The notes beneath the pieces were generated by a model. That model saw only the letters and a list, made by a program, of their open reading frames with translations, ran no database searches and had not been told where the DNA came from. A DNA stretch of 64,000 nucleotides, from positions 62,001 to 126,000 of the forward strand of contig NZ_NTUP01000013.1 in NCBI RefSeq assembly GCF_002561455.1, given 5' to 3'. How positions within the stretch are numbered: the stretch's first letter is position 1; every line of letters starts with the position of its first letter. Shown one piece after another: positions 17,563 to 28,659 of the stretch. Made by a program: the position numbers and the translations under genes. This stretch comes from Bacillus sp. AFS015802 (GTDB lineage: Bacteria > Bacillota > Bacilli > Bacillales > Bacillaceae_B).

Positions 17563-17576
17563 CTCAATCTTTTCGG

Positions 17577-18422
17577 TTAAACGACTTCATTGTTTTTGAT
17601 CGTCAGTGCCTGTGACAAAGTTGATGTAATGGTAAGGTTCTCAAAATTCAAACCAAGTTGAACCGCGGTTTGGGCAATTTCCGGTCTCAGCCCTGAAAGA
17701 ATCGGTTTCACACCGATTAGCTGAAGCGCATCGATTAGCTGAAAGATTTGATGCGCTACCATCGTATCGATTAAAACGACGCCTGATAAATCGATAAATA
17801 ATTGGGAAACTTCCATTTCGACACACTCTTCTAATGCATTCTGTAAAATCAGTTCCGCTCTTGATGGGTCAATGTTACCAACAAGAGGCAGCAGGGCCGT
17901 TTGAGGATTCAATGATATGATCGGTGAGCTTAATTCATTAATGATTTCCTGCTGATTCTGTATCTGCTGATCCACCACTTCCGACTGCAATTCGACAAAA
18001 CGCAGCATCACTCGATCGAATGAATCTTGAATCACTTTGTTCCACATGTTAAAGGGCTCAAAGATGTCTTCATCCATGTGTTCTTCGGCATATTCTTTCA
18101 AAAAATCCAGGTATTGATTTCTGACCCTCATAAATTCCTTAAGTATATAGTGAGTGGGGGTTTCTAAATGTTCTTTATCTTTGGCAATGGACAGGACCCA
18201 TTCATCGATTTTCTTATAAAAGGTCTCTCGATCCTCTGCAAACACATTGCAAAGAATTCCATGAAACTCAAAGTTTTGATTTTTTAATGTTTCTATCACC
18301 TTTGGGTCAGCTGAAGAATAAACACCGGTTGTCGTACTTTTATCCAATGAGTTATACCATTCATCTGTCAATTGACGAGCCTTGCTTAATAAAAATGTAT
18401 GTAATTCTTTGCTTCTATGCAT
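17577..18422 (-). CDS. RsbR-family stressosome protein (RsbRD-like)
   Basis: The 281-residue protein has an N-terminal helical, non-haem-globin-like sensor half (1-150) and a C-terminal STAS domain (160-275), the layout of RsbR paralogues. STAS landmarks are SSPIISL, LFIDLSGVVLIDTMVAHQ (the threonine in DTMVAH is the likely RsbT phosphorylation site) and PILSGLRPEIA. RsbR proteins co-assemble with RsbS in the stressosome and control release of RsbT toward sigma-B. The length matches B. subtilis RsbRD (YqhA). AGGAGG lies eight bases before the ATG. It is monocistronic and unlinked to the rsb operon, as is usual for paralogues. Confidence 0.85.
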   Translation of the reverse strand: MHRSKELHTFLLSKARQLTDEWYNSLDKSTTTGVYSSADPKVIETLKNQNFEFHGILCNVFAEDRETFYKKIDEWVLSIAKDKEHLETPTHYILKEFMRVRNQYLDFLKEYAEEHMDEDIFEPFNMWNKVIQDSFDRVMLRFVELQSEVVDQQIQNQQEIINELSSPIISLNPQTALLPLVGNIDPSRAELILQNALEECVEMEVSQLFIDLSGVVLIDTMVAHQIFQLIDALQLIGVKPILSGLRPEIAQTAVQLGLNFENLTITSTLSQALTIKNNEVV

Positions 18423-18768
18423 GTATGATTCCTCCTATGATATCCATCAAAATGATCAATTTCCTCTTCCCTATAAGACGTCATGTGAAGTCGGGAAATC
18501 ACACTCTTCCAAGTAGCATTTAATCAGATCAACAGCCAGTATGTCTCAAGAATTTTTCGACATTTTCCTCTACCACCCCCTATTATATAACACATTCAGG
18601 TCATAATGCCATTCGGAGTATTTTTCTGTTCGGAATTATTTTTGAGTGGATTCTTTTTTCCAGACAGATCTACTTTGTGATTTGATCATTTTTACGAATT
18701 AATAATAAGATTTTTCAAAATAATTACATCATTTTGTAAATAAGGTCTACAATTCACAATATAAAGTG
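18423..18768. other. Intergenic region, AT-rich, with a possible Spo0A box
   Basis: No gene is evident between the RsbR-like start and the promoter of the small gene at 18927. TGTCGAA, the core of a Spo0A box, occurs on the minus strand at 18556-18562, about 135 bases upstream of the RsbR-like gene. One match of seven bases is weak evidence. Confidence 0.35.
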
Positions 18769-18774
18769 TATAAT
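18746..18774 (+). promoter_or_regulatory. Candidate promoter of the small gene at 18927
   Basis: TCTACA and a perfect TATAAT (18769-18774) are 17 bases apart. The transcript would carry a leader of about 145 bases, long for a 65-codon gene. Confidence 0.5.
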
Positions 18775-18926
18775 GGGGGTATAAACTAAGATACTGGATA
18801 AAGTGAGTCTCGATATACTATTTCGATGAAAGAATATCTCAACTGGATACCAACCATAAATCTTAATATGATGTCGTAATCCTGCTACTTGGTCATTTGT
18901 CAAAATAGTTGGGAGCTGATGAGAGA

Positions 18927-19124
18927 GTGAAAAACAATCTGACAAGAAGGTGTATTGAAACACTTGCTATCCAAAGTGCCTATCATTTTTGCGAGTCAAT
19001 CGGAATAAAACCCAGTTTGCTCAATCTATCGATGGTCTCGGGATTCTCAGAAGAACGAATATTGGAAATACTCGAAACGAAGTTTAGTAATCAAAGTGTT
19101 AAAGCAGAAGATCACTCTTTTTAA
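18927..19124 (+). CDS. Small protein of unknown function (about 65 residues)
   Basis: A soluble, mainly helical peptide with a segment LSMVSGFSEERILEILE that reads like a helix-turn-helix or short helical pair. The start is uncertain: GTG at 18927 has GGGAG 11 bases upstream, while TTG at 18909 has no site. A TATAAT promoter lies 150 bases upstream. Neighbours give no clue. I do not recognise it; a small regulator is only a guess. Confidence 0.45.
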   Translation: MKNNLTRRCIETLAIQSAYHFCESIGIKPSLLNLSMVSGFSEERILEILETKFSNQSVKAEDHSF

Positions 19125-19291
19125 CTCTGTATTTTCCCCTTTATTACTCTACAAGCCGATTACCCTTCATCCCCAAATGAAAGTCCTTTTCTTTACGTAC
19201 CTATCCATTTTTATTCTGATATAGATGAACCTCTGTTACCCTGTCAATAGAAACATAAGAACAGACTTTAGAACGTATCCAGCTAAAGAGC

Positions 19292-19326
19292 AAAAAGGCA
19301 ACTTCACACTGGGAAGTTGCCTTTTT
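19292..19326 (-). terminator. Terminator of the met operon
   Basis: AAAAAGGCAACTTC pairs with GAAGTTGCCTTTTT (loop of six to eight bases), ten bases beyond the metH stop codon, with T-runs on both strands. Confidence 0.85.
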
Positions 19327-19336
19327 CGTATAATAT

Positions 19337-22300
19337 TTATAATACGTTGAAGTATCTTGCTTCCGGATGAGCGAAGACCATTGCCGTTACCGAAGCTTCC
19401 GGTTCCATCATACATCCGTCCGTCAACTGGATTCCGATTGTTTCCGGTTGTATAAGCTTAAACAGCTTTTTCTGATCTTCGAGTTCTGGACAGGCGGGGT
19501 AACCGAACGAAAACCGTTGGCCTTGATAATGGGTCCGGAATCGGTCCTGCATGGTCAAGTCAACTGGATCAGGAAAGCCCCATCTGCTCCTCATCATCTC
19601 ATGCACCCTTTCGGCCAGCCCCTCCGCTGTTTCTAATGCTATTGCCTGCAGGGCGTGACTTTCCAGGAACCGTCCTTCTTCCTTCAACTCTTTCGCCCAC
19701 TGCCTGATTCTCACACCGGCCGTTACGGCAAAGAAACCGACATAATCCATTTCTCCGCTGTCTACCGGCCGCAAATAATCGGCTAAACACAAATGCTGAT
19801 TTCCCCTTTGTCTTGGAAAATGAAATCGTTCTATTTCTGTGGAAAAATCATCCGGTTGATAAATAATCACATCATCTCCGTCTGATTGAGCAGGAAAGAA
19901 TTGATATCTGGCGGAGGCCTGAATCATCCCTTCCCTTTTTGCTTTTTGGAATAACTCATCCGTGACGGCTTTTAGACCGACAGTCCGTTCGTCCCCTTCT
20001 TCCAGTAATCTTGATATTTTACCTTTTATCCCCAAATGATGACCAAGAAGCATTTGCTGATTAATATATGGATGTATTTGATCAAGGGAAAACTCTCTGA
20101 TGGTGTGTGGAATGAAGTCAGATGGAACATAAACTTTTACATCCTTTGCAACAGTTGAGCGCACTTTCACTGCAACTGAAGATGTAATTTGATTCGGTGA
20201 GTCTTCATTCAAAACGGCTTTACTTAATTTTTCGCGACTCTCTGCTTCGAGCTTCAGCCTGGTTTCTTCATGTTGGATTCCATTCATGATGCCAAGTCCA
20301 TCCATGGCATCCTTCGCATAAAGAACCAATCCATCATATTCCCGTCCGATTTTGTTTGTTGTGAATTTCCGTGTGAGAGCCGCTCCCCCCACTACGAGAG
20401 GGACTGAAATATCTGACTGCTTTAAATCTTGAGCCGTGATGACCATTTGCTGGGCAGATTTCACAAGGAGCCCGGACAAACCTACGATATCGGGCTTCTC
20501 TTTCCGGATGACTTCAATCAGTTCCTGCGGTGTTACTTTAATACCTAAATCGATCACATTAAACCCGTTATTACTGAGGATAATATCAACGAGATTCTTA
20601 CCGATATCATGGACATCCCCCTTGACCGTAGCTAAGATCACCTTCCCCTTAGTAGATGAACTTTCGGTTTGTTCCATATGCGGTTCCAAATGAGCAACGG
20701 ATGCTTTCATCACTTCTGCACTCTGTAATACTTCCGCTACAATCAGCTGGTTATCATTAAATAATCTCCCCACTTCACTCATTCCGGCCATCAGGGGACC
20801 GTTAATGATATCTAGGGGCGCATCATATTTTTGAAGAGCAAGGTTCAAGTCATCAATCAGACCTTCTTTTGTCCCTTCAACTACATAATGAGCCAGTCTT
20901 TCTTCAAGGGTCATGGTGTTGACGGGAACCTTTACTTCTTTCTTTTTGCCTCTGTAGAATGCTGTAAATTCGGCAAGGGTCTCATCTGTCGTCTCAAATA
21001 AGAGTTTTTCGGCCATTCGGATTTCTTCCTCAGGTATAGAGGCAAAACGCTCTAACTTTTCCGTATTGACTATGGCATAATCAAGGCCGGCTTTCGTACA
21101 GTGATAAAGATACACAGCATTGAGCACTTCTCTGCCAACAGGAGGCAGTCCGAAGGAAACGTTGCTGACCCCCAGTATATGAGGACATTCCGGTAAGGCT
21201 TCTTTAATCTGCCTGATTCCTTCAACTGTGGCATTGGCTGATCCGATGTATTGCTGATCTCCTGTTCCGACAGGGAAAACGAGAGGGTCAAAAATGATGT
21301 CTTCTGAGGCGATCCCGTATTTTTCTGTTAACAGTTTATGTGAACGAAGGGCAATCTCTACTTTACGGGCGACTGACACTCCCATTCCTTTTTCATCGAT
21401 CGTCCCCACCACAACCGCCGCTCCAAATTCCTTTATCAGTTTTGTAATCTTCTCAAACCGCTCTTCCCCATCTTCAAGGTTAATAGAATTTATGATGACT
21501 TTTCCTTGGGAATATTTCAAAGCGGTCTCAAGTACCTTTTCATCCGTAGAATCAATGACCAGAGGAACCTTCACTTTTTTTACCACTTCCTGGATAAACG
21601 CATTCATATCATCTACTTCTTCACGATCGGGATCAGCAAGGCAAATATCAATTACCTGAGCTCCATTTTTCACTTGTGCTCTCGCTATCTCTGATGCTTC
21701 TTCTATCTTATTCTCTGCAATCAAACGTTTAAATTTACGTGAACCTATGACATTCGTCCGTTCACCGACCAAAATGGGTCTTCTGTCTTCGTCTTCGTAG
21801 ACGAACGCCTCAATTCCCGACACTGCATGAGGGTGTGACTCATTGGGTTTACGGGGAGGTAATCCCTTCACCACTTCAGATAGGGCCCGGATGTGCTCCG
21901 GTGTCGTTCCACAGCACCCTCCAACAAGATTCAGCCATCCTTTCTCTGCAAAACCTTTCATTTTTACACTGAGTGAATCAGCGGTCTCATTGTAATTCCC
22001 CTCTTCATCCGGAAGTCCTGCATTAGGATAACAGCTGACATAGGAAGTGGCCAGACTCGATAAGGAACGGATATGGTCACGCATGAATTCAGGGCCTGTT
22101 GCGCAGTTGAGACCGACGACCAAAGGATTTAAATGTTCAAGGGATAAATAAAACGCTTCAATCGTTTGCCCGGCAAGTGTAGTGCCCATCGGCTCAATGG
22201 TTCCGGATAATAAAATCGGGATTTCTTTCCCCCTGGACTCAAAAGCCGACCGGATTCCGAGGTTTGCCGCTTTAACATTTAACGCATCCTGACTCGTTTC

Positions 22301-22783
22301 AAGTAACAGTACGTCCACTCCTCCATCGAGAAGACCTTCTGCTTGAACCCGGTAGTTGTCTGCCAACTCATCGAAGCTCACCCCTCCTGTAACGGATAGG
22401 GTCTTGGTGGTGGGACCAAGAGAGCCTGCCACAAATCTGGGCCAGCAGCCGGTTGAGATATCTTCTACTGCTTTTCTGGCGATTTCAGCTGCCACTTTAT
22501 TGATTTCGTATGCTTTATGACCCAACCCATATTCGTCCAACACAATCGGAGTGGCTCCAAACGTATTCGTTTCAATTACATCGGCACCTGCTTTCATATA
22601 TTCCAGGTGAATCTGATAAATGACCTCCGGCGCTGTCAAAACCAAATTTTCATTACATCCTTCAAGCTCTTCCCCGCCAAAATCTTCAGGGGATAAATTC
22701 GCTTGTTGAAGCATCGTTCCCATTGCTCCATCGAGTACGAGTATTTTTTTCCTAAGCTGTTCTTCAAACAAAGTGATGGCCAT
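19337..22783 (-). CDS. metH: Cobalamin-dependent methionine synthase MetH
   Basis: The 1148-residue protein has the full MetH module order. It starts with a homocysteine-binding domain (GGCCGTTP zinc cysteines near residue 310), then a pterin domain (from [14 protein letters not shown] near 340). A B12 domain follows with [10 protein letters not shown], whose His is the lower cobalt ligand. The C-terminal AdoMet activation domain has SFGYPACPE. It methylates homocysteine with 5-methyltetrahydrofolate. ATG at 22783 has AGAGAGG upstream and lies inside the end of yitJ (20-base overlap). B. subtilis uses only the B12-independent MetE, so metH implies cobalamin synthesis or uptake here. It is the last gene of the S-box operon. 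Confidence 0.95.
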   Translation of the reverse strand: MAITLFEEQLRKKILVLDGAMGTMLQQANLSPEDFGGEELEGCNENLVLTAPEVIYQIHLEYMKAGADVIETNTFGATPIVLDEYGLGHKAYEINKVAAEIARKAVEDISTGCWPRFVAGSLGPTTKTLSVTGGVSFDELADNYRVQAEGLLDGGVDVLLLETSQDALNVKAANLGIRSAFESRGKEIPILLSGTIEPMGTTLAGQTIEAFYLSLEHLNPLVVGLNCATGPEFMRDHIRSLSSLATSYVSCYPNAGLPDEEGNYNETADSLSVKMKGFAEKGWLNLVGGCCGTTPEHIRALSEVVKGLPPRKPNESHPHAVSGIEAFVYEDEDRRPILVGERTNVIGSRKFKRLIAENKIEEASEIARAQVKNGAQVIDICLADPDREEVDDMNAFIQEVVKKVKVPLVIDSTDEKVLETALKYSQGKVIINSINLEDGEERFEKITKLIKEFGAAVVVGTIDEKGMGVSVARKVEIALRSHKLLTEKYGIASEDIIFDPLVFPVGTGDQQYIGSANATVEGIRQIKEALPECPHILGVSNVSFGLPPVGREVLNAVYLYHCTKAGLDYAIVNTEKLERFASIPEEEIRMAEKLLFETTDETLAEFTAFYRGKKKEVKVPVNTMTLEERLAHYVVEGTKEGLIDDLNLALQKYDAPLDIINGPLMAGMSEVGRLFNDNQLIVAEVLQSAEVMKASVAHLEPHMEQTESSSTKGKVILATVKGDVHDIGKNLVDIILSNNGFNVIDLGIKVTPQELIEVIRKEKPDIVGLSGLLVKSAQQMVITAQDLKQSDISVPLVVGGAALTRKFTTNKIGREYDGLVLYAKDAMDGLGIMNGIQHEETRLKLEAESREKLSKAVLNEDSPNQITSSVAVKVRSTVAKDVKVYVPSDFIPHTIREFSLDQIHPYINQQMLLGHHLGIKGKISRLLEEGDERTVGLKAVTDELFQKAKREGMIQASARYQFFPAQSDGDDVIIYQPDDFSTEIERFHFPRQRGNQHLCLADYLRPVDSGEMDYVGFFAVTAGVRIRQWAKELKEEGRFLESHALQAIALETAEGLAERVHEMMRSRWGFPDPVDLTMQDRFRTHYQGQRFSFGYPACPELEDQKKLFKLIQPETIGIQLTDGCMMEPEASVTAMVFAHPEARYFNVL

Positions 22784-24614
22784 AGGGAACCTCTCTTTCT
22801 GTGATGGTTTTCTCTTGTATATGATGAATGAGCTCAATGCTCATATCGTACCTGACAAAAGGAGTGATTAGATAAATACCATTGAAAAGATCTATTGCCG
22901 TATCAAGTAAGTCTTTCGCTATTTCCATTCCGACGGCTCTTGCAATGACGGGATCACTTCCCGCTTCCCTCATTCTTAGTCTTGTTTCTTCCGGAACATT
23001 GATCCCCGGTACTTCATGATGGAGAAACTCTGCATTTCTCGAACTGATCAATGGCATGATTCCGATAAAAATCGGAACATCTAAATGCTGCGTAGCTTCA
23101 TGTACCTGGACCAGCTGTTCTTTGCCGAAGATCGGCTGAGAAATGAAATAGTCAGCCCCTGCTTTCTTTTTCTTTTCAAGCCTTTTTACAGAAGCATCCA
23201 AATGACGGAAATTCGGGTTAAAAGCTGCGCCTACTGAAAATTGAGTGCGTTCCCGGAGTGATTTACCGGAAAAGGATATCCCCTCATTGTTCTGTTTAAT
23301 GAGTTCGATGAGTTCAAGGGAAGATAAATCATAAACGGAGGCTGCCCCGGGGAAATCTCCAATCTTGGCCGGATCACCCGTAATCGCTAATATATTGTGT
23401 ATACCTAATGTGTGTAAGCCCATTAAATGGGACTGAAGTCCAATCAGGTTTCGATCCCGGCACGTAATGTGAACGAGGGGGGTCAGGTCATATCTGGACC
23501 TGACCAGGCTTCCAATGGCATCATTACTGATACGGGGCGATGCCAGCGGATTGTCAGCAAGCGTAAGTGCGTCAATCCCGGCCCCCTTCAAAGCCTCAGC
23601 TCCTTGGAAGAATAGCTTCGTGTCTAGATGCTTAGGTGGATCTAGTTCAACAATGATCGTTTTCTTTTCCCTTACCTGCTCATGCAGCAGGTTACCCTTG
23701 ACAGAAGATGCTGATAACTGAACAACCTTTTTCTTTTTTACGACTTTTTCCTTCACGGGCTCCCGGCTTTTTAACCTGCTTGCCACTGAACGAATGTGAT
23801 CGGGTGTCGTACCGCAACAGCCCCCAATGATCCTCGCACCTTGCTGTCGCAATTCATTGCTGATATCCCCAAAGTAGTCAGGTTCAGCAGAATAATAGAA
23901 TCGGCCTTCTTCATAGTTCGGGAGGCTTGCGTTCGGATAAACGGACAGAAACGCCCTTTTAGGCAACGGAACTTCTTCCAATGAGTTCACCATATGGAAT
24001 GGACCCATGCGGCAATTGATGCCGACAACATCGGCCCCCAATAATTCTAATTGCCCGAGGGCATCTTTTATTTCCATCCCATTTTGAAGAACTCCGGTTT
24101 CATGAAGGGAAACTTGAGCAATGACAGGAATGTCCGCTTCACGCTTCGCAATGTTTAACACAGTGGTCAATTCCTCGAAATCGTAATAGGTTTCAAGTAA
24201 AATGCCGTCTACACCCTCTAATAATAAACAGTATAGCTGTTCCCTGAAGCTTCTCTTGATTTCTTCCAACGACACATTTTGTTTAATCGCCCTGATTCCC
24301 CCGATGGTGCCCAGAATATAGGTGTTGTCACCCGCTGCTTTTCTTGCCAGACGCACGGCAGCCGTATTTATTTCCTTTACCGAATCCTCCAATCCGTATC
24401 TGGAAAGCTTTTGGTAATTGGCCCCATACGTATTGGTCTGAATGATATCTGCTCCAGCATCTATATACTCTTTGTGGACTTTCAATACTTCATTTGGGTG
24501 GGAAAGATTCAATTCTTCAAAACATCTATCCACTCCATATGAATACAACAGTGTCCCAATCGCTCCATCAGCGATCAAAATTCTCTCTCTCAGTGCTTCC
24601 AGTAACGGTTTCAT
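22764..24614 (-). CDS. yitJ: YitJ: homocysteine S-methyltransferase domain fused to methylenetetrahydrofolate reductase
   Basis: The 616-residue protein joins an N-terminal homocysteine-methyltransferase-like domain (1-285, with GINCRMGP and the zinc motif [12 protein letters not shown]) to a C-terminal MTHFR barrel (about 315-600, with VELDPPK and NILAITGDP). The reductase half makes 5-methyl-THF, the methyl donor used by MetH immediately downstream. ATG at 24614 has AGGAGGGG six bases upstream and follows metC by 17 bases. In B. subtilis yitJ has its own S-box; here it shares the metI leader. Confidence 0.93.
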   Translation of the reverse strand: MKPLLEALRERILIADGAIGTLLYSYGVDRCFEELNLSHPNEVLKVHKEYIDAGADIIQTNTYGANYQKLSRYGLEDSVKEINTAAVRLARKAAGDNTYILGTIGGIRAIKQNVSLEEIKRSFREQLYCLLLEGVDGILLETYYDFEELTTVLNIAKREADIPVIAQVSLHETGVLQNGMEIKDALGQLELLGADVVGINCRMGPFHMVNSLEEVPLPKRAFLSVYPNASLPNYEEGRFYYSAEPDYFGDISNELRQQGARIIGGCCGTTPDHIRSVASRLKSREPVKEKVVKKKKVVQLSASSVKGNLLHEQVREKKTIIVELDPPKHLDTKLFFQGAEALKGAGIDALTLADNPLASPRISNDAIGSLVRSRYDLTPLVHITCRDRNLIGLQSHLMGLHTLGIHNILAITGDPAKIGDFPGAASVYDLSSLELIELIKQNNEGISFSGKSLRERTQFSVGAAFNPNFRHLDASVKRLEKKKKAGADYFISQPIFGKEQLVQVHEATQHLDVPIFIGIMPLISSRNAEFLHHEVPGINVPEETRLRMREAGSDPVIARAVGMEIAKDLLDTAIDLFNGIYLITPFVRYDMSIELIHHIQEKTITEREVPYGHHFV

Positions 24615-24631
24615 GACATCCCCTCCTTTAT

Positions 24632-25816
24632 TTATAAGTTGATTACGTTGTTTCTTTTGATCTTTTGGATACTATCCAAACCATGTTGAAGATCCTTAAT
24701 CAATTCATCCACGTTTTCAAGGCCTACTGATAATCTCAATAAACCATCCGTGATCCCCCTTCGTTCCCGTTCCTCTTTCGGCATGGAAGCATGTGACATC
24801 CTTGAAGGATACGAGAGGATGGATTCAACTGCTCCTAAACTGACGGCGAATACAGGGATGTTGACATGTTGTATGAGCTGCTTCACTTCCTGTTCCCCTT
24901 TTAACCGGAAGGAAAGAACCGCGCCGGGGCCCTCTGCCTGGCGAACCTGGATTTCACGACCGGGGTGATAGCTCAAACCCGGGTAATACACTTCTTCAAC
25001 TTCCTTTCTCTTTTCTAAGAAGCTTGCAATCTTATAAGCCGATTCAGAAGACTCCTTCAACCTTACGTGCAGTGTTTTCAATCCTCTTAAGAGCAGCCAG
25101 CAATCCTGGACCCCAAGGACAGCACCAAACGAATTCTGCAGGAAAGCAAGTTTTCCAGCAATCTCTTCATTTCCAGTGACGGCAAGCCCCGCTAACACAT
25201 CACTGTGTCCGGCAAGGAATTTCGTTGCACTGTGGAGGACAACGTCCACACCGAGTCTGATCGGTCTTTGAAGCAGTGGGGTCATGAATGTATTATCAAG
25301 GAACGTCAAACACCCATTTGCCTTGGCGAGCTTCACGACCCCCTCAATATCCGTGATGTTCAGAAGTGGATTTGATGGTGTCTCCATATAGATCACTTTC
25401 GTATTGTGCTTGATTGAACAAGCCACTTCATGTAAATCCTTCATGTTCACAAAAGAATAATCAATGCCGAACTTAGTGAGAACCTCCGTGATCATCCTGT
25501 AGGTCCCTCCGTACACCTCTTCTGATACAAGGACATGATCTCCACTTGACAATAATAAAAAGCTTGTTGAGATTGCCGCCATTCCCGAGGAAAAGGCAAA
25601 ACCCCTTACCCCGCCTTCTAATTCAGCGATCGTTTCTTCGACTGTTTCCCTCGTTGGATTCCCCGACCGGCTGTAGTCGTACGTTCCATACTGATCAAAG
25701 TTCTGTTGATGGAAGGTTGTCGCATGATGAACCGGCGTAGAAACCGCTCCTGTCTCTTTATCGAAACCGTGAGAATGAATGAGTGACGTTTGAAGTGAAA
25801 ATGGTTTTTTACTCAT
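24632..25816 (-). CDS. metC: Cystathionine beta-lyase MetC
   Basis: A 394-residue PLP enzyme of the Cys/Met metabolism family. The Schiff-base lysine is in [17 protein letters not shown], and [11 protein letters not shown] near residue 55 is the phosphate-contact region from the neighbouring subunit. It converts cystathionine to homocysteine, ammonia and pyruvate. The start overlaps the end of metI by eight bases (AGAGGTG site), as in the B. subtilis metIC operon. The assignment of lyase versus synthase between the two paralogues follows gene order and length. Confidence 0.9.
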   Translation of the reverse strand: MSKKPFSLQTSLIHSHGFDKETGAVSTPVHHATTFHQQNFDQYGTYDYSRSGNPTRETVEETIAELEGGVRGFAFSSGMAAISTSFLLLSSGDHVLVSEEVYGGTYRMITEVLTKFGIDYSFVNMKDLHEVACSIKHNTKVIYMETPSNPLLNITDIEGVVKLAKANGCLTFLDNTFMTPLLQRPIRLGVDVVLHSATKFLAGHSDVLAGLAVTGNEEIAGKLAFLQNSFGAVLGVQDCWLLLRGLKTLHVRLKESSESAYKIASFLEKRKEVEEVYYPGLSYHPGREIQVRQAEGPGAVLSFRLKGEQEVKQLIQHVNIPVFAVSLGAVESILSYPSRMSHASMPKEERERRGITDGLLRLSVGLENVDELIKDLQHGLDSIQKIKRNNVINL

Positions 25817-26933
25817 ACGTAAGCACCTCTTTTTCCAATTGATGAAATACATTCTCCAAGTCTTCAATCAGGTCATCAATATATTCAATTCCTACAGAAA
25901 ACCGCAGGAGTCTGTTGCAGATCCCCATCCTTTTTCGTTCTTCTTCAGGAATGTCTGCATGGGTCTGGGTGGCAGGATAGGTGATGAAGCTTTCAACTCC
26001 CCCTAAGCTTTCAGCAAATGTGATCACTTTTAAATACTGGAGGAATGGCCCTACCCATTCTTCCTTTGCCAGCCGAAAGGAAAGCATGCCGCCTTTACCC
26101 GGATATAAGACGTCCGTTATACATCCATGCCCTTCAAGATACTCCGCCAGTTTTCTTGCGTTCCTTTCATGCTGGGCCATTCTGAGACTAAGGGTTTTCA
26201 TCCCTCTCAATAAGAGCCAACAATCAAAAGGTGCCAGAACCGCGCCGATTGAATTCTGAATGGTGTAGATCTTTTCCGCCAGTTCCTCTGTCTTCACGAC
26301 CACAACACCCGCCAGGACGTCGTTATGTCCACCCAGGTATTTCGTGGCGCTGTGAATAACAATATCCGCTCCTTCTGTTAGTGGCTTTTGAAGAACGGGT
26401 GTGAAGAAAGTATTATCGACAATCAAGAGCAACCCATTTTGTTTTGCAATGCCGGCAACCCCAGAAATACTCGCTTCATTCATCAATGGATTGGTCGGCG
26501 TCTCAAGAAAAATGGCTTTGGTTCTGTTCGAGATCTGTTCTTCTATAGAGCCGGAATCACTTGTATCGACAAAATGAAATTTGATACTGTATTGTGCTTC
26601 ATACTGAACGAATAAACGGTAGCTTCCTCCGTATAGATCTTTGGATACAATCAATTCGTCGCCTGTTGAGAACAAGCCCAGGATCGACTGTATCGCTGCC
26701 ATTCCCGAACTGAAGGCAAATCCCCTGTGCCCTTCTTCCAATAAACTAAGTGTTTCCTCTAATGTGCTGCGGGTCGGATTTCCGGTCCTCGTGTAATCAT
26801 AACCGGTCGATTGGCCGATCCCCTTATGTTCATAAGCCGTCGATAAATGAATGGGTAAGCTGACAGCACCCGTTGCAGGGTCTTTCCGATTTCCCGCCTG
26901 GACAAGCAACGTATCGATATGTTTGTTCAACAT
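25809..26933 (-). CDS. metI: Cystathionine gamma-synthase / O-acetylhomoserine thiolyase MetI
   Basis: A 374-residue PLP enzyme of the same family as MetC. YDYTRTGNPTR near residue 45 contacts phosphate, and the Schiff-base lysine is in IHSATKYLGGHNDVLAG. It condenses an activated homoserine with cysteine or sulfide. ATG at 26933 with AAGGAG follows the riboswitch terminator by about 45 bases, so it is the first gene of the operon. The open frame continues upstream to 27140, but that part is the riboswitch itself. Confidence 0.92.
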   Translation of the reverse strand: MLNKHIDTLLVQAGNRKDPATGAVSLPIHLSTAYEHKGIGQSTGYDYTRTGNPTRSTLEETLSLLEEGHRGFAFSSGMAAIQSILGLFSTGDELIVSKDLYGGSYRLFVQYEAQYSIKFHFVDTSDSGSIEEQISNRTKAIFLETPTNPLMNEASISGVAGIAKQNGLLLIVDNTFFTPVLQKPLTEGADIVIHSATKYLGGHNDVLAGVVVVKTEELAEKIYTIQNSIGAVLAPFDCWLLLRGMKTLSLRMAQHERNARKLAEYLEGHGCITDVLYPGKGGMLSFRLAKEEWVGPFLQYLKVITFAESLGGVESFITYPATQTHADIPEEERKRMGICNRLLRFSVGIEYIDDLIEDLENVFHQLEKEVLTYE

Positions 26934-26976
26934 TCTTCTCTCCTTTTCTCTCCCTGAAAACGAAAAGGGTAAAAAC

Positions 26977-27134
26977 AAAAAAACCTTCTTATTGAAAATA
27001 AGAAGGTTTTGTACGTTCGTTCTCCCTCTTATCGTCCAAGTTGACATCAACTTGCTGGAATTAGCACCATACCTAAAACTCGCGGCTGGTTGCTGAGGTG
27101 TCTTCGGGCCAGTCCCTCTACCTCTCTTGATAAG
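26977..27134 (-). ncRNA. SAM-I (S-box) riboswitch with terminator
   Basis: On the minus strand the aptamer runs from CTTATCAAGAGAGG (27134 downwards) to GATAAGAG (27033-27026), which together form P1. Between them are the S-box landmarks GAGGGACTGGCCCGA, CAGCAACC and GGTGCTAATTCC. Then AACCTTCTTAT pairs with ATAAGAAGGTT to make a terminator followed by a T7 run (26977-27010). Binding of SAM should favour the terminator and shut off metI-metC-yitJ-metH when methionine is plentiful. Confidence 0.95.
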
Positions 27135-27166
27135 AAACAATATGAATTTGTAAAGTGCTTTCCCAT

Positions 27167-27196
27167 AACTTATACCAAACAGATAAGACTGTCAAT
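27167..27196 (-). promoter_or_regulatory. Promoter of the S-box met operon
   Basis: Reading left, TTGACA (complement of 27190-27195) lies 15-17 bases before TATAAG/TAAGTT (complement of 27168-27174). The transcript would begin about 20-30 bases ahead of the riboswitch P1. Confidence 0.6.
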
Positions 27197-27444
27197 GAAA
27201 AGTTTGAATTTTAAATTAATTTTTTCATTTGGTGAATTTCCCAACGTTGCGGACGCTTGAATAAATAATGGTAATTAAATCCAATTTAAAAATTGATGAA
27301 GTACTGTCCAAACAAGATTTTTATAACAAGACTTCCTCATCGGCTTATCGAGCTTTTCTAAATCGGGCCGCCCTAATGTTTAACACACTCCAAAAGAGTT
27401 TAAACACATAGAAGAATCTTACAAAATTTACAGGAGTGATGATA

Positions 27445-28578
27445 GTGAAGGGTGTTACGTTCCAAGGAAAAGAAAAGATGGTCGTGAAAGAAGTAGCGGA
27501 TCCAGAAATTCAGGTGAATACTGATATTATAGTAAGGATTACTGCAAGCGGAATTTGCGGTTCAGACTTACATTTATACAAAGGGGGGATAGAACCGGAA
27601 CAAGATTATGTTGTGGGACATGAACCGATGGGTATCGTCGAAGAGGTCGGATCGGAAGTGAAATCGCTTAAAAAGGGGGATCGCGTTGTTATCCCTTTTA
27701 ATATTGGCTGTGGGAAGTGTTTTTTCTGTGAGAACCAAATGGAAAGCCAATGTGATGAATCCAATCCCCATGGAGAAGTTGGCGGTCTTTTCGGATTCAC
27801 CGAAATGAATGGTGGATATCCAGGTGGTCAAGCGGAGTATCTGCGGGTACCATATGCAGACTTCACATCATTTAAAGTCCCTGAATCAAGTCAACTGGAG
27901 GATGAAAGTGTTCTCTTCCTTTCAGATGTTATACCCACTGCTTACTGGAGCGTAGAAAACAGTGGTGTAAAAAAAGGGGATACGGTCATAGTGTTAGGTA
28001 GCGGTCCAATTGGGTTGATGGCCCAGAAATTCGCTAAATTGAAGGGCGCGGAAAGAGTCATTGCTGTAGACCAGGTAGATCATAGACTTGCTCATGCAAA
28101 ACGTACCAATCAAGCAGAAATATTTAATTTTCAAAATCATAGCGATATAGGGTCTATCCTGCATGAAGAAACAAAAGGGGGCGCTGATGTTGTGATAGAC
28201 TGTGTTGGAATGGATGGGACCGTTCAGCCAAATGAATCGTTCGGTTCTGACTTTGATAATCAATTTGGGACGATAAGTCCGATCAAGACAGCTTCAGAAG
28301 CGGTTCGGAAGTTCGGAACTGTTCAATTGACGGGTGTATATGCTACAGAAGCAAATCGATTTCCCTTAGGGGACTTTTTCAGCAGGAATGTTTCCATTAA
28401 AATGGGACAAGCACCCGTGATTCATCTGATGCCAAAATTATACGATATGATTGAAGAGAAGCAATTTGATCCTACCGACATCATCACCCATACCTTTTCG
28501 ATTGAAGAAGCGGCCAAAGGGTATGACATTTTCGATAAGAAGTCCGATGGAAATATTAAAGTAATCCTCAAACCTTAA
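27445..28578 (+). CDS. Zinc-dependent alcohol dehydrogenase (formaldehyde-dehydrogenase-like)
   Basis: A 377-residue medium-chain dehydrogenase. Catalytic zinc ligands are Cys in SGICGSDLH and His/Glu in VGHEPMG; the structural zinc is held by four cysteines in CGKCFFCENQMESQC. The cofactor site is VLGSGPIGLMAQ. The family includes B. subtilis AdhB and glutathione-independent formaldehyde dehydrogenases. The start is GTG at 27445, eight bases after AGGAG, giving MKGVTFQG. It is monocistronic, with the substrate unknown. Confidence 0.85.
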   Translation: MKGVTFQGKEKMVVKEVADPEIQVNTDIIVRITASGICGSDLHLYKGGIEPEQDYVVGHEPMGIVEEVGSEVKSLKKGDRVVIPFNIGCGKCFFCENQMESQCDESNPHGEVGGLFGFTEMNGGYPGGQAEYLRVPYADFTSFKVPESSQLEDESVLFLSDVIPTAYWSVENSGVKKGDTVIVLGSGPIGLMAQKFAKLKGAERVIAVDQVDHRLAHAKRTNQAEIFNFQNHSDIGSILHEETKGGADVVIDCVGMDGTVQPNESFGSDFDNQFGTISPIKTASEAVRKFGTVQLTGVYATEANRFPLGDFFSRNVSIKMGQAPVIHLMPKLYDMIEEKQFDPTDIITHTFSIEEAAKGYDIFDKKSDGNIKVILKP

Positions 28579-28583
28579 AGATA

Positions 28584-28622
28584 TAGAAAAAGCCACAGTC
28601 TGACAAGATGCGGCTTTTTCTA
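28584..28622. terminator. Bidirectional terminator between adh and trpS
   Basis: TAGAAAAAGCC pairs with GGCTTTTTCTA around a loop of about 17 bases, with T-runs on both strands, between convergent genes. Confidence 0.75.
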
Positions 28623-28659
28623 TATTTTCTTTAGATACATTTTCTATAACAAGTGTTGA

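Noticed and set aside
21294-21659. Long antisense frame inside metH
   Set aside because: It is a shadow of the metH coding frame with low-complexity serine/threonine-rich translation.
26934-27140. N-terminal extension of metI
   Set aside because: The open frame runs through the SAM riboswitch and its terminator. The AAGGAG site and family alignment support ATG at 26933.
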